DNA of 64,000 nt from Fimenecus sp045595185. Lineage in GTDB: Bacteria > Bacillota > Clostridia > Oscillospirales > Acutalibacteraceae. Where the stretch lies: assembly GCA_045595185.1 (NCBI GenBank), contig JAZNZX010000058.1, positions 1-64,000 of the forward strand, read 5' to 3'. The position numbers were made by a program, and so were the translations under genes. The notes under the pieces were generated by a model. The model was not told where the DNA came from and searched no databases. It worked only from the letters and a program-made list of their open reading frames with translations. Positions 8,569-16,334 of the stretch are shown one piece after another; the first letter of the stretch is position 1; each line of letters opens with the position of its first letter.

Positions 8569-9924
8569 ATGAAAGAGTTTTTATTTGTTTTATTTATTCT
8601 TGTTTTAATTGCCCTTATTTCAGCAATTTATGTGAATAGAAAAAAATCAGTTTTTACAGGTAGTGACTATTCAATTCCTGTGCTTGATTTATCAAAAATG
8701 CCTGATAATGTAAAAGGAACAAAATTTGAATATCTGTATGAATTGTCAACTGTGGATAATTCAAAGGATTATATGGCACATCCTGATTCCGTTCTTCTTA
8801 AAAACGGTAACATTCTTACAATGTATCCTGCGGGACACGGTAAAGGTGCAGTTCTTACAAAAATTAGTACCGATGGTGGTATTTCTTGGAATGAGAAAGT
8901 TGAAAACACACCAAAAAGCTGGGAAACATCAAAGGAAACACCAACTGTTTATCGTCTTACATTTACTGACGGAAAAACAGCCGACAAGCTCATAATGATT
9001 TCGGCAAACCCAAAATGGTGGAATGAAAAAAGTACAACAGGTGGATTTAATTGCTCAATTTCTGTTGATGAGGGCAAAACATGGTCAGAATTTCAACGGT
9101 TTTACGATTTGGAAAGTGAAAATCCTATGATACCTGTTGTTGCTATGGCGAGTCTGACTCAACTTAAGGAAAATGGCAAATTCACAGATAAATGGATGGG
9201 ATTTTTCCACGATTCAGACTTTTATAACTACAAAACAATTCTTACCTTTGATGAAAACGATAATATGCAATGGAGTATTCCTGAAAAGTATTTCAGTGAG
9301 CATCGGGAAATTGAAAAGAGCTCAAATATGTGCGAGGTAGAGGTGATTCGTTCGGAAAACGGTCAAGGTAATGAGCTTTGCCTTATTACTCGCAGCAACA
9401 CAAAGAAGATAAATTCTCTTGTTTCATTTTCAACTGATGAAGGAAAAACTTGGAGCAAACCAAGAGAAGTACCTGCATCACTCAACGGTGAACGCCACAA
9501 GGCAGAATATACTGACGACGGAAGATTGTTTATCACATTTCGTTCAATTGAACGAGGCGAAAAAGCAAGAAAAAATGCAAAGCTTTCAACAAAAATCGGC
9601 TGGATAAGTGAAGGATGGGTTGCGTGGGTCGGTACATATGAAGACCTTAAAAACGGAACAGAAGGTCAATACCGAATCAAGCTTGCTCACATTTATACCG
9701 ATAAACAGAAAAAGCCTGAATATTATGCAAATGCCGATACAGGATATTGCGGAAATGCTGTAATGCCTGACGGAACAATTATGACATCAACTTATGGAAA
9801 ATTCAGTCCTTGCGAAAAAACTACCGATAAAAAAGCACTTAAAACATATATCGCATCAAAAAGAATTAACCTTAAAGACACAGATGCATTACTTGAATTT
9901 TTAAAAACTGAACAGGCAAAATAA
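8569..9924 (+). CDS. Sialidase-like BNR/Asp-box protein, membrane-anchored
   Basis: The protein has 451 residues. One hydrophobic N-terminal segment (about residues 3-22) implies membrane anchoring or export. At least three Asp-box motifs occur (STDGGISW, SVDEGKTW, STDEGKTW), the signature of six-bladed sialidase beta-propellers. The FRIP motif that carries the first catalytic arginine in exo-sialidases is not evident; the equivalent region reads AHPDSVLLKNGNIL. The activity may therefore be another glycosidase or binding function. GGAGG lies 6 nt before the ATG and the oxidoreductase gene ends 1 nt upstream. Confidence 0.78.
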   Translation: MKEFLFVLFILVLIALISAIYVNRKKSVFTGSDYSIPVLDLSKMPDNVKGTKFEYLYELSTVDNSKDYMAHPDSVLLKNGNILTMYPAGHGKGAVLTKISTDGGISWNEKVENTPKSWETSKETPTVYRLTFTDGKTADKLIMISANPKWWNEKSTTGGFNCSISVDEGKTWSEFQRFYDLESENPMIPVVAMASLTQLKENGKFTDKWMGFFHDSDFYNYKTILTFDENDNMQWSIPEKYFSEHREIEKSSNMCEVEVIRSENGQGNELCLITRSNTKKINSLVSFSTDEGKTWSKPREVPASLNGERHKAEYTDDGRLFITFRSIERGEKARKNAKLSTKIGWISEGWVAWVGTYEDLKNGTEGQYRIKLAHIYTDKQKKPEYYANADTGYCGNAVMPDGTIMTSTYGKFSPCEKTTDKKALKTYIASKRINLKDTDALLEFLKTEQAK

Positions 9925-9926
9925 AA

Positions 9927-9957
9927 ACGGAGACTATCGAACAGTCTCCGTTAATTA
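9927..9957. terminator. Bidirectional terminator between convergent genes
   Basis: A 9-bp stem, ACGGAGACT / AGTCTCCGT (9927-9935 / 9943-9951), is flanked by an A-run on the left and TTAATTATTT on the right. It sits in the 34-nt gap between two convergent stop codons. Confidence 0.75.
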
Positions 9958-9958
9958 T

Positions 9959-10837
9959 TTACTTTTTGATAATTACGCCAAGTGCTTCACCGAATGTTCC
10001 GCCGTTTTTGATATATTCAATGGTAGATTTCTGTAATGAAGAATTCTGCGGAAGCCGCTCAATAAAGCCATAATTTCCTGTTTCCTTTTTATTTTTCATT
10101 AAGTCAGAGTTCTTAAGCTTCTGACCGTAAAGCCAAAGATATGCAGGCTGTGGTTCTTCCTTTTCATGAACAATCTCGTACATTGACTGGAACTTTAAAA
10201 TGTTGCTGTTTTCAGGCATAAAGTTTTTGTTGCCTGTATAAAGAAGCCAGCTGTAACACATATATCTGTCATTTGGAAAATCAGGAAAATGCTTTTTCAA
10301 AAATTCCTGTGCCATATCAACAGATTTAACACAATCCTCATAAATTAGCTTTTCACCGCGAGGAATATGCATATTGATAACCTTTTTACCGAAAGAAAGC
10401 TTAACACCCTTGTTGTTATATGATGCATAAGGGAAATACCAGAACAATAACTGATACTGAAGTCTGCCGATTTTAAAAATACTCATATTCATATGGTGGA
10501 TAAGCCAATGAAGTTCAAAAACACCGTCTTCGCCCGTTCTTGTCTTGTGGTCGTTAATCCATATTTTTATATCGGTCATTGTGTCATAAAAAATTTCGTC
10601 ACTTATATTCTTTTCCTTGTATCTGTCATAAACTGTCGGAAGAAAAGCATAAATCAGTGACAATTTCATCATAGGCTCTTGCTTAAGTGTCATTTCCCAA
10701 CGCTTTTTATTACAGAAGAAAAGGAAAAAGTTTATTTTCTTTTCATTTTCTCTTGTGTATTTTTCAAGCTTGTCTGCCAAAGATTCACTTGGATAAATAT
10801 TAAGAAAAATTTCCCTTGAGCGTTTAAGATTAATCAT
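9959..10837 (-). CDS. Acyltransferase-domain protein (NAT_N/GNAT_C-like)
   Basis: The protein has 292 residues and no signal peptide or membrane segment. The central motif INMHIPRGEKL, followed by a helix and then RYMCYSWLLY, matches the two-part N-acyltransferase-like family found in Ruminococcaceae and Lachnospiraceae. That match rests on remembered motifs, not a search. The substrate is unknown. AAGGAG precedes the ATG. It is transcribed alone and converges on the sialidase-like gene. Confidence 0.6.
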   Translation of the reverse strand: MINLKRSREIFLNIYPSESLADKLEKYTRENEKKINFFLFFCNKKRWEMTLKQEPMMKLSLIYAFLPTVYDRYKEKNISDEIFYDTMTDIKIWINDHKTRTGEDGVFELHWLIHHMNMSIFKIGRLQYQLLFWYFPYASYNNKGVKLSFGKKVINMHIPRGEKLIYEDCVKSVDMAQEFLKKHFPDFPNDRYMCYSWLLYTGNKNFMPENSNILKFQSMYEIVHEKEEPQPAYLWLYGQKLKNSDLMKNKKETGNYGFIERLPQNSSLQKSTIEYIKNGGTFGEALGVIIKK

Positions 10838-10948
10838 AAATGTTCTCCTTTGTACCGCATATATTGGTATTCTACCACAACAACAAGAAAAAATAAACAG
10901 TTATTTTAAAAGAAAATGGGGCAATACTATTTTTGCGAGGTGATAATG

Positions 10949-11068
10949 ATGAATAACAACAAAAATAACCCAACAAACAAAAACAATAATCAACAGAACA
11001 ACAATCAGAAAAATAAGAACAACAATAACCCAAATATGAAAAACGACAATAACCAGAACAACAGATAA
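10949..11068 (+). CDS. 39-residue asparagine-rich microprotein
   Basis: This short reading frame encodes about 55% Asn with Gln and Lys and almost no hydrophobic residues (starts MNNNKNNPTNKNNN). GAGGTG (10937-10942) lies 6 nt before the ATG, and a strong terminator follows the stop by 15 nt. Start, RBS, stop and dedicated terminator together support a real monocistronic gene. The composition recalls small Asn/Gln-rich Clostridia proteins of unknown role, possibly spore-associated; that is inference. Large frames on the opposite strand here mirror the low-complexity sequence. Confidence 0.6.
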   Translation: MNNNKNNPTNKNNNQQNNNQKNKNNNNPNMKNDNNQNNR

Positions 11069-11083
11069 CCAACTATGAAAAAA

Positions 11084-11115
11084 GGTGAGATTTTTTCTCA
11101 CCATTTTTTCTTTTT
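11084..11115 (+). terminator. Intrinsic terminator of the Asn-rich microprotein gene
   Basis: Stem GGTGAGA / TCTCACC (11084-11090 / 11096-11102) is followed by attttttctttttct. Confidence 0.8.
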
Positions 11116-11148
11116 CTGTTTTTGTCAAATAACAAAAATAATATTTTG

Positions 11149-12513
11149 TCAACTTTGTTTCGATATGCTCCGTTTTTTCTTATTATAAATAATAAAATAC
11201 GCAATCGTCTGTGCAATAAATGTAATACCCCAGGAAATTGTGTATGAGTGGTACAACCATTCGAGCGTATGGAATTGAGAAAGCTGGAATATTGTATAAA
11301 TCCAACCTATACGAATACCACATACTCCTAAAACCGAAATAATCATAGGCACAAGCGAAACACCCATACCACGAAGTCCGCCTGTTGAAACATCCATTAA
11401 CCCTAAAAGTGAGAACGGAATAAACAGACAAGTCATTCGGATAAGTCCATACTCAATTGCTTCAGGAGAGTCTGTAATGTAGATTGAAAGTAATTGTGGA
11501 CCGAGCAAATACATAATCGTTGATATTGTAAGTCCGATTACAACTACACAACAAAGACACATAAGCAGAACTTTTTTCGCTCTTTTATATTGATTTGCAC
11601 CAATATTCTGCCCTGTAAAATTGAGTGTGGTCTGATGGAATGCGTTAAGAGTCACATATACAAAGCCTTCAATGTTAAGCGCTGCTGCATTCCCTGACAT
11701 TGCAACTGAACCAAAGGAATTGATTGAAGACTGAATAATAACATTTGAAATTGAGAAAAGTGAACCTTGAATTCCTGCGGGCAAACCGATTTTAATCATC
11801 TGCAAAAGCTCGTTTTTATAAAATTTCAACTGTGAAAAATGAAGTGTGCAAGCATCATTTCGTTTCACAAGTGCGATAACTACAAGAGTTGCAGAAACAG
11901 CCTGTGAAATTGTTGTTGCCAACGCCACACCTGCAACATTTAAGTCAAATGCTGTAACAAAAATCACATTAAGCACAACATTTATAACCCCTGCAATAGT
12001 CAAGAATACGAGAGGGGATTTTGTGTCGCCTGCAGCACGAAGAATAGAAGCACAGAAATTATAAATCATCATAAAAATAATTCCTGCAAAGTAAATTTTC
12101 ATATAAAGTGCAGAAAGAGGAAGAACATCCTCAGGTGTTTTCATCCATATAAGAAATGTTTTTGAAAGACCAACGCCAATTATTGTGAGAGCTACACCAC
12201 CAACAAGTGCTGTCGGAATTGCAGTATGAACTGCTTTGTGTACCTTTTGGTTATCTCCTGCACCAAGTCCCTGTGCTACAACAACACCTGCACCTACAGA
12301 AAGTCCTATAAACAAATTGACAATAAGATTTGTAATTGAACCGGTAGCCCCTACTGCTGCGACAGAAATACTTCCGCAAAACCGACCTACAACAACAAGG
12401 TCAGCGGCATTAAAAAGAAGCTGTAAAAGTCCCGTAAGAATTATGGGGATAGTATATGCAATAACATTTTTAAGCAAAGAACCGTTAAGCATATCAATAT
12501 TTCGTCTGCTCAT
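11149..12513 (-). CDS. MATE family efflux transporter
   Basis: The protein has about 454 residues in twelve hydrophobic segments and two homologous halves. The N-terminus (MLNGSLLKNVIAYTIPIILTG, shown here only in outline) followed by QLLFNAADLVVVGRF is the usual MATE/MatE start. The protein exports cationic drugs or metabolites using an ion gradient. The start at 12513 is chosen for AGGTGA 7 nt upstream; frames that extend further run into the tRNA-Pro gene. It lies just downstream of that tRNA and its terminator. Confidence 0.9.
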   Translation of the reverse strand: MSRRNIDMLNGSLLKNVIAYTIPIILTGLLQLLFNAADLVVVGRFCGSISVAAVGATGSITNLIVNLFIGLSVGAGVVVAQGLGAGDNQKVHKAVHTAIPTALVGGVALTIIGVGLSKTFLIWMKTPEDVLPLSALYMKIYFAGIIFMMIYNFCASILRAAGDTKSPLVFLTIAGVINVVLNVIFVTAFDLNVAGVALATTISQAVSATLVVIALVKRNDACTLHFSQLKFYKNELLQMIKIGLPAGIQGSLFSISNVIIQSSINSFGSVAMSGNAAALNIEGFVYVTLNAFHQTTLNFTGQNIGANQYKRAKKVLLMCLCCVVVIGLTISTIMYLLGPQLLSIYITDSPEAIEYGLIRMTCLFIPFSLLGLMDVSTGGLRGMGVSLVPMIISVLGVCGIRIGWIYTIFQLSQFHTLEWLYHSYTISWGITFIAQTIAYFIIYNKKKRSISKQS

Positions 12514-12524
12514 AATTTCACCTG

Positions 12525-12556
12525 AATAAAAAATCCCGACTACAAGCGTAGTCGGG
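12525..12556 (-). terminator. Terminator of tRNA-Pro(CGG)
   Basis: On the minus strand CCCGACTAC / GTAGTCGGG (12548-12556 / 12535-12543) with a 4-nt loop is followed by attttttatt, immediately after the tRNA 3' end. Confidence 0.8.
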
Positions 12557-12560
12557 GTAT

Positions 12561-12636
12561 TGGTCGAGATGACAGGACTCGAACCTGCGGCATCCACGTC
12601 CCGAACGTGGCGCGCTACCACCTGCGCTACATCTCG
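12561..12636 (-). tRNA. tRNA-Pro (anticodon CGG)
   Basis: A 76-nt cloverleaf on the minus strand with encoded CCA. The acceptor pairs CGAGATG with CATCTCG, the anticodon stem is CCACG/CGTGG and the loop TTCGGGA gives anticodon CGG. The T-loop is GGTTCGAGTCC. It is a close paralogue of the tRNA-Pro(TGG) at 43452, with compensating changes in the anticodon stem. Confidence 0.95.
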
Positions 12637-12726
12637 ATACTCAATAATTCGAATGCTTATGTATTATAATCTTTTTAATCAGATAAATCAAGTGCTTTTT
12701 AAATTATATTGCACAATCAATTAAAC

Positions 12727-12796
12727 AAATTATAATTTATCGGGATAAACAACCAATTCGATAGGTCATTCAAACATCCCTACAAACTCCAATTTG
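12727..12796. repeat. MITE-like repeat, internally deleted copy C
   Basis: It carries the same left (aaattataatttatcggga) and right (ctccaattt) ends as the copies at 1735 and 24585. The whole REP core is missing, with ggtcattc joined straight to aaacatccc. This shows that the ends define a unit separable from the REP core. It occupies most of the region upstream of the beta-galactosidase gene. Confidence 0.65.
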
Positions 12797-12808
12797 TCTA
12801 ATTACATA

Positions 12809-12837
12809 TTGTAAATTATTTACTAATATGATAAACT
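12809..12837 (+). promoter_or_regulatory. Possible promoter of the beta-galactosidase operon
   Basis: TTGTAA (12809-12814), a 17-bp spacer and an extended -10, TGaTAAACT (TAAACT 12832-12837), lie 34 nt before the start codon. The match is imperfect. Confidence 0.35.
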
Positions 12838-12870
12838 TAACCTATCTACATGTAAGACGGAGGTCTTTTT

Positions 12871-15800
12871 ATGAAATACACAATAAATACAGATAATTTC
12901 AGAAATTTCGATGTGGCAGAAATCAACAAACTTTCTCCACGCGCATATTTTGTTCCATATTCATCTATGGAAAAACTTTGTGAACAGAATGTTCTTACAG
13001 AACGATATAACAGCGATATGGTGACCGTTCTTAACGGTGAATGGGAATTTAAATATTACGAAAAGGATATGCTTATTCCAAAGGAGTTTTATACAGACAG
13101 AATTCAGTTTGACAAGGTAACTGTGCCATCAACCTGGCAGAGAACAGGTTATCGTGAGCCTTGCTATCTCAACACTCGTTACGAGTTTGACGCAAAGCTT
13201 TATCCTGGAATTCCGGAAGAAGTACCAATGGGTATTTACAGAAAAACAATCAATATTGAAAATCCTGATAAAGTTTATATCCTCACATTTATGGGTGTAA
13301 TTTCATCACTTGACCTTTATATCAATGGTGAATTCGTGGGTTACAGCGAAGGTGCTCATAATTCAGCCGAATTCAACATCTCAAAGTATCTCGTACAAGG
13401 TGAAAATGAAATTTTAGCAGTTGTAAGCAAATGGTCAACAGGAACTTACCTTGAATGTCAGGATATGTTCCGTGAAAACGGTATTTTCCGTGATGTTCTT
13501 TTGACAGAACTTGAGAAAACTTATCTCTATGATTTCACAGTTGATACAGAAAAAAAGGGCAATACATATGATTTGACTCTTTCATTCAGAATTAAAGGTG
13601 ACAAAGAGGGCTGTTCGGTTTCAGCAGAGCTTCTTGACGGTGATAAGGTTCTTGCAAAGGAAACAGCAGATGCCCGTGCAAAGTCAAAAATTATTTTCTC
13701 AAAACTCAATGTTACCGAATGGAATGCAGAAGAACCATATAATTATGACCTTTTTATCACATTGACAGATGCAAACGGCAACAAAACCTGTGTAAAGAAT
13801 ATTACAGGCTTTAAAACTGTTGAAATCAAAGGTGATGTGTTCCTTTTCAACGGTGTTCCTATTAAATTTAAGGGTGTTAATCATCACGACACAAATATGA
13901 AGAACGGTTATGTTCTTACAGGTGAAGAAATCAAAGAAGAATTGGAGTTAATGAAAAAACTCAACATCAACTCAATTCGTACATCTCACTATCCACCTGA
14001 CCCAACACTTATTACTCTTGCCGACTTAATGGGCTTTTATATTGTTGACGAAGCAGACATTGAAACTCACGGTGCATGGCACATCAAAGCACCGGCAGGG
14101 GATAACTGTACAATCAGCCACGACCTTAAATGGGAAGGCAGATATGTTGACAGAGTAAGCAGAATGGTTTGTCGTGACCGTAATCATCCAAGTATCACAA
14201 TGTGGTCACTTGGTAATGAGGCTTGGGGATATAATTGTCAGGACTCTTGTTACGATTATATCAAGAACAGTGGTTCAAAAATCCCTGTTCATTATGAAAG
14301 TGTAGTCCATACAAAACGATTTGCTTACGATGTGATTTCTGAAATGTATCCTGAACAAGGAAAAGTAGCTGAAATCGGTGCAAAGACATTTAAAGATAAA
14401 AGATATCTTGATAAACCTTACTTTATGTGTGAATATGTTCACGCTATGGGTGTTGGACCCGGTGCAGTTGAAGAATATTGGGAAAGCATCTATGAACATG
14501 ATAGCCTTATGGGTGGTTGTGTATGGGAATGGGCTGACCACGCAGTTTATCACGATGGGAACGATAAATATAAGTATCAATATACATATGGTGGCGACCA
14601 CAACGAAGAAAAGCACGACAGCAACTTCTGTGTTGATGGTATGCTATATCCTGACAAAACACCACATACTGGTGCATATGCAATCAAAGCAGTTTACAGA
14701 CCAATAAGAAGTAAGCACATCAGCGGAAAAGTATTTGAATTTAAGAATACAAACGGATTTAAAAACAGTAAATACTTAAAGGTTATTTGGACACAGCTTG
14801 TAAACGGTAAAGAGGCTAAGTCAGGTGAATTGTGCCTTGATATTGAACCAATGCAGACAAAGACATATGAAATTCCGTTCGATTGGTATGATACTGAAAA
14901 AGACTGCCATATCAATATTGCTTATTATGACGGTGAAACTCGTGTAGCACTTGAACAGTCTGTTCTTTCTGACAAAGCAAGATTTACTAAGGACCTTTCA
15001 ATCGCAGGTAATTATTCGGCAACTGAAAACAACAACATTGTTGTGGTTGTATTTGATGGTGGTCAGGTTGCATTTGACAAAAAGACAGGCGAGATGACAA
15101 GCTATGTGAATAATGGTTGCGAATTCATTAATCCTAACCCTGCAGACGGTAAAAAAGGCTTTGTACCAAATCTTGTAAGGGCATCTCTTGATAACGATGT
15201 AATCGGACATAAAAAGCCTTGGGATAAAATCAATCTTCACGATGCCGATATTATTGCTACTGATTTCCGTTATGTTGACAAGTCAATTTATATGCTTGTC
15301 GGTGTTGCTTATACAATCAAAAAGGGATTTAAAAACTTCTTCCACGCAAATGTCGTATATAAGATTTTCGGAAACGGACTTATTGAAGTTGAATGTAAGC
15401 TTGATAAGGCACTTTTCGGCTGTAGTCAGCTTCAGCGTTTCGGTCTTATGACAGAGCTTTCATCACAGTTTAAGAATATTGAGTTCTATGGTCGTGGTTC
15501 TGACGAAAAAATGGAAAATATCTGTGATATGAAGGACCACGCATATATAGGAATTTGGAAAACAACAGTTGAAAATATGTACGAACCTTATGTTATGCCA
15601 CAGGATAACGGAAACTGCGGTGCAGTAAAATATCTTAAGCTTTCAAATGACAAGGGTAATGTGCTTACTGTTTACGGTGCACCGAAATTCAGCTTCTCAG
15701 CGCATAACTATACACAGAAATGCCTTCACAATGCAAAGCATCAGGAGGATTTACAGTTCGTTGACTCAACAGTTCTCTGTATTGACGGCTTTATGCGTGG

Positions 15801-15897
15801 TACAGGTACAAACACCTGCGGTCCTGATACTTTGGAAAAATACTGTGTAAAAACTGATAAAACACTTGCATTTAAGTTTGCATTCAAGGGTGAATAA
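12871..15897 (+). CDS. lacZ: Glycoside hydrolase family 2 beta-galactosidase (LacZ type)
   Basis: The 1008-residue protein has the full LacZ plan: jelly-roll sugar-binding domain (about 50-215), Ig-like domain, TIM barrel (about 330-620), second Ig-like domain and the C-terminal Bgal_small_N super-sandwich (about 720-1005). The acid/base Glu450 is in WSLGNEAW and the nucleophile Glu521 in MCEYVHAMG; SIRTSHYPPDP is also present. No signal peptide is seen, so it acts in the cytoplasm on lactose or beta-galactosides. It heads a tight operon with the acetyltransferase (2-nt gap) and the GH95 gene (3-nt gap). GGAGG precedes the ATG. Confidence 0.93.
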   Translation: MKYTINTDNFRNFDVAEINKLSPRAYFVPYSSMEKLCEQNVLTERYNSDMVTVLNGEWEFKYYEKDMLIPKEFYTDRIQFDKVTVPSTWQRTGYREPCYLNTRYEFDAKLYPGIPEEVPMGIYRKTINIENPDKVYILTFMGVISSLDLYINGEFVGYSEGAHNSAEFNISKYLVQGENEILAVVSKWSTGTYLECQDMFRENGIFRDVLLTELEKTYLYDFTVDTEKKGNTYDLTLSFRIKGDKEGCSVSAELLDGDKVLAKETADARAKSKIIFSKLNVTEWNAEEPYNYDLFITLTDANGNKTCVKNITGFKTVEIKGDVFLFNGVPIKFKGVNHHDTNMKNGYVLTGEEIKEELELMKKLNINSIRTSHYPPDPTLITLADLMGFYIVDEADIETHGAWHIKAPAGDNCTISHDLKWEGRYVDRVSRMVCRDRNHPSITMWSLGNEAWGYNCQDSCYDYIKNSGSKIPVHYESVVHTKRFAYDVISEMYPEQGKVAEIGAKTFKDKRYLDKPYFMCEYVHAMGVGPGAVEEYWESIYEHDSLMGGCVWEWADHAVYHDGNDKYKYQYTYGGDHNEEKHDSNFCVDGMLYPDKTPHTGAYAIKAVYRPIRSKHISGKVFEFKNTNGFKNSKYLKVIWTQLVNGKEAKSGELCLDIEPMQTKTYEIPFDWYDTEKDCHINIAYYDGETRVALEQSVLSDKARFTKDLSIAGNYSATENNNIVVVVFDGGQVAFDKKTGEMTSYVNNGCEFINPNPADGKKGFVPNLVRASLDNDVIGHKKPWDKINLHDADIIATDFRYVDKSIYMLVGVAYTIKKGFKNFFHANVVYKIFGNGLIEVECKLDKALFGCSQLQRFGLMTELSSQFKNIEFYGRGSDEKMENICDMKDHAYIGIWKTTVENMYEPYVMPQDNGNCGAVKYLKLSNDKGNVLTVYGAPKFSFSAHNYTQKCLHNAKHQEDLQFVDSTVLCIDGFMRGTGTNTCGPDTLEKYCVKTDKTLAFKFAFKGE

Positions 15898-15899
15898 TT

Positions 15900-16331
15900 A
15901 TGTTGGAATATAAATGGTTTCCTAAAGGAGTTATTGACGACTCTTTCAGGAATTTACGAATTGATATTTTCGTGAAAGAACAGGGTGTACCTGAAGAAAA
16001 CGAATTTGACGAATATGATTTGCAAGTACCTCATCTTGTAATATTCTCGGATGGTGAACCTGTTGCTACGGGACGAGTAATCCCGTATGGTGAAGACATC
16101 GTTAAAATCGGTAGAATTGCAGTTAAAAAGACTATGCGTGGCACAGGTCTTGGTGAAAAAATTGTCCATGAGCTTTTACGTAAATCAAAAGAAGACGGTG
16201 CAAAAACCGTACGGGTAGGAGCACAGACTCACGCAGTAGGCTTTTATGAGAAATGCGGTTTTAAGCTTTTGGGTACACCTGAATATATGGAAGAAAATAT
16301 TCCTCATTACGATATGATATTGGATTTTTAA
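15900..16331 (+). CDS. GNAT family N-acetyltransferase (ElaA-like)
   Basis: The protein has 143 residues. The GNAT acetyl-CoA loop RGTGLGEKIV lies at about residues 80-90, preceded by IGRIAVKKTMR. The C-terminal VGFYEKCGFK and the N-terminal RIDIFVKEQGVPEENEFDEYD match the ElaA/YjdJ-like subgroup. It is cytoplasmic. It sits between the beta-galactosidase and the fucosidase with overlapping spacing, so it is co-translated; acetylation of a released sugar or amino sugar is a guess from context only. Confidence 0.85.
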   Translation: MLEYKWFPKGVIDDSFRNLRIDIFVKEQGVPEENEFDEYDLQVPHLVIFSDGEPVATGRVIPYGEDIVKIGRIAVKKTMRGTGLGEKIVHELLRKSKEDGAKTVRVGAQTHAVGFYEKCGFKLLGTPEYMEENIPHYDMILDF

Positions 16332-16334
16332 GCT

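Noticed and set aside
10872..11152. Hydrophobic Cys/Val/Ile-rich minus-strand frames
   Set aside because: They are the reverse complement of the Asn-codon run (aac/aat read as gtt/att) in the 39-residue gene and lack ribosome binding sites.
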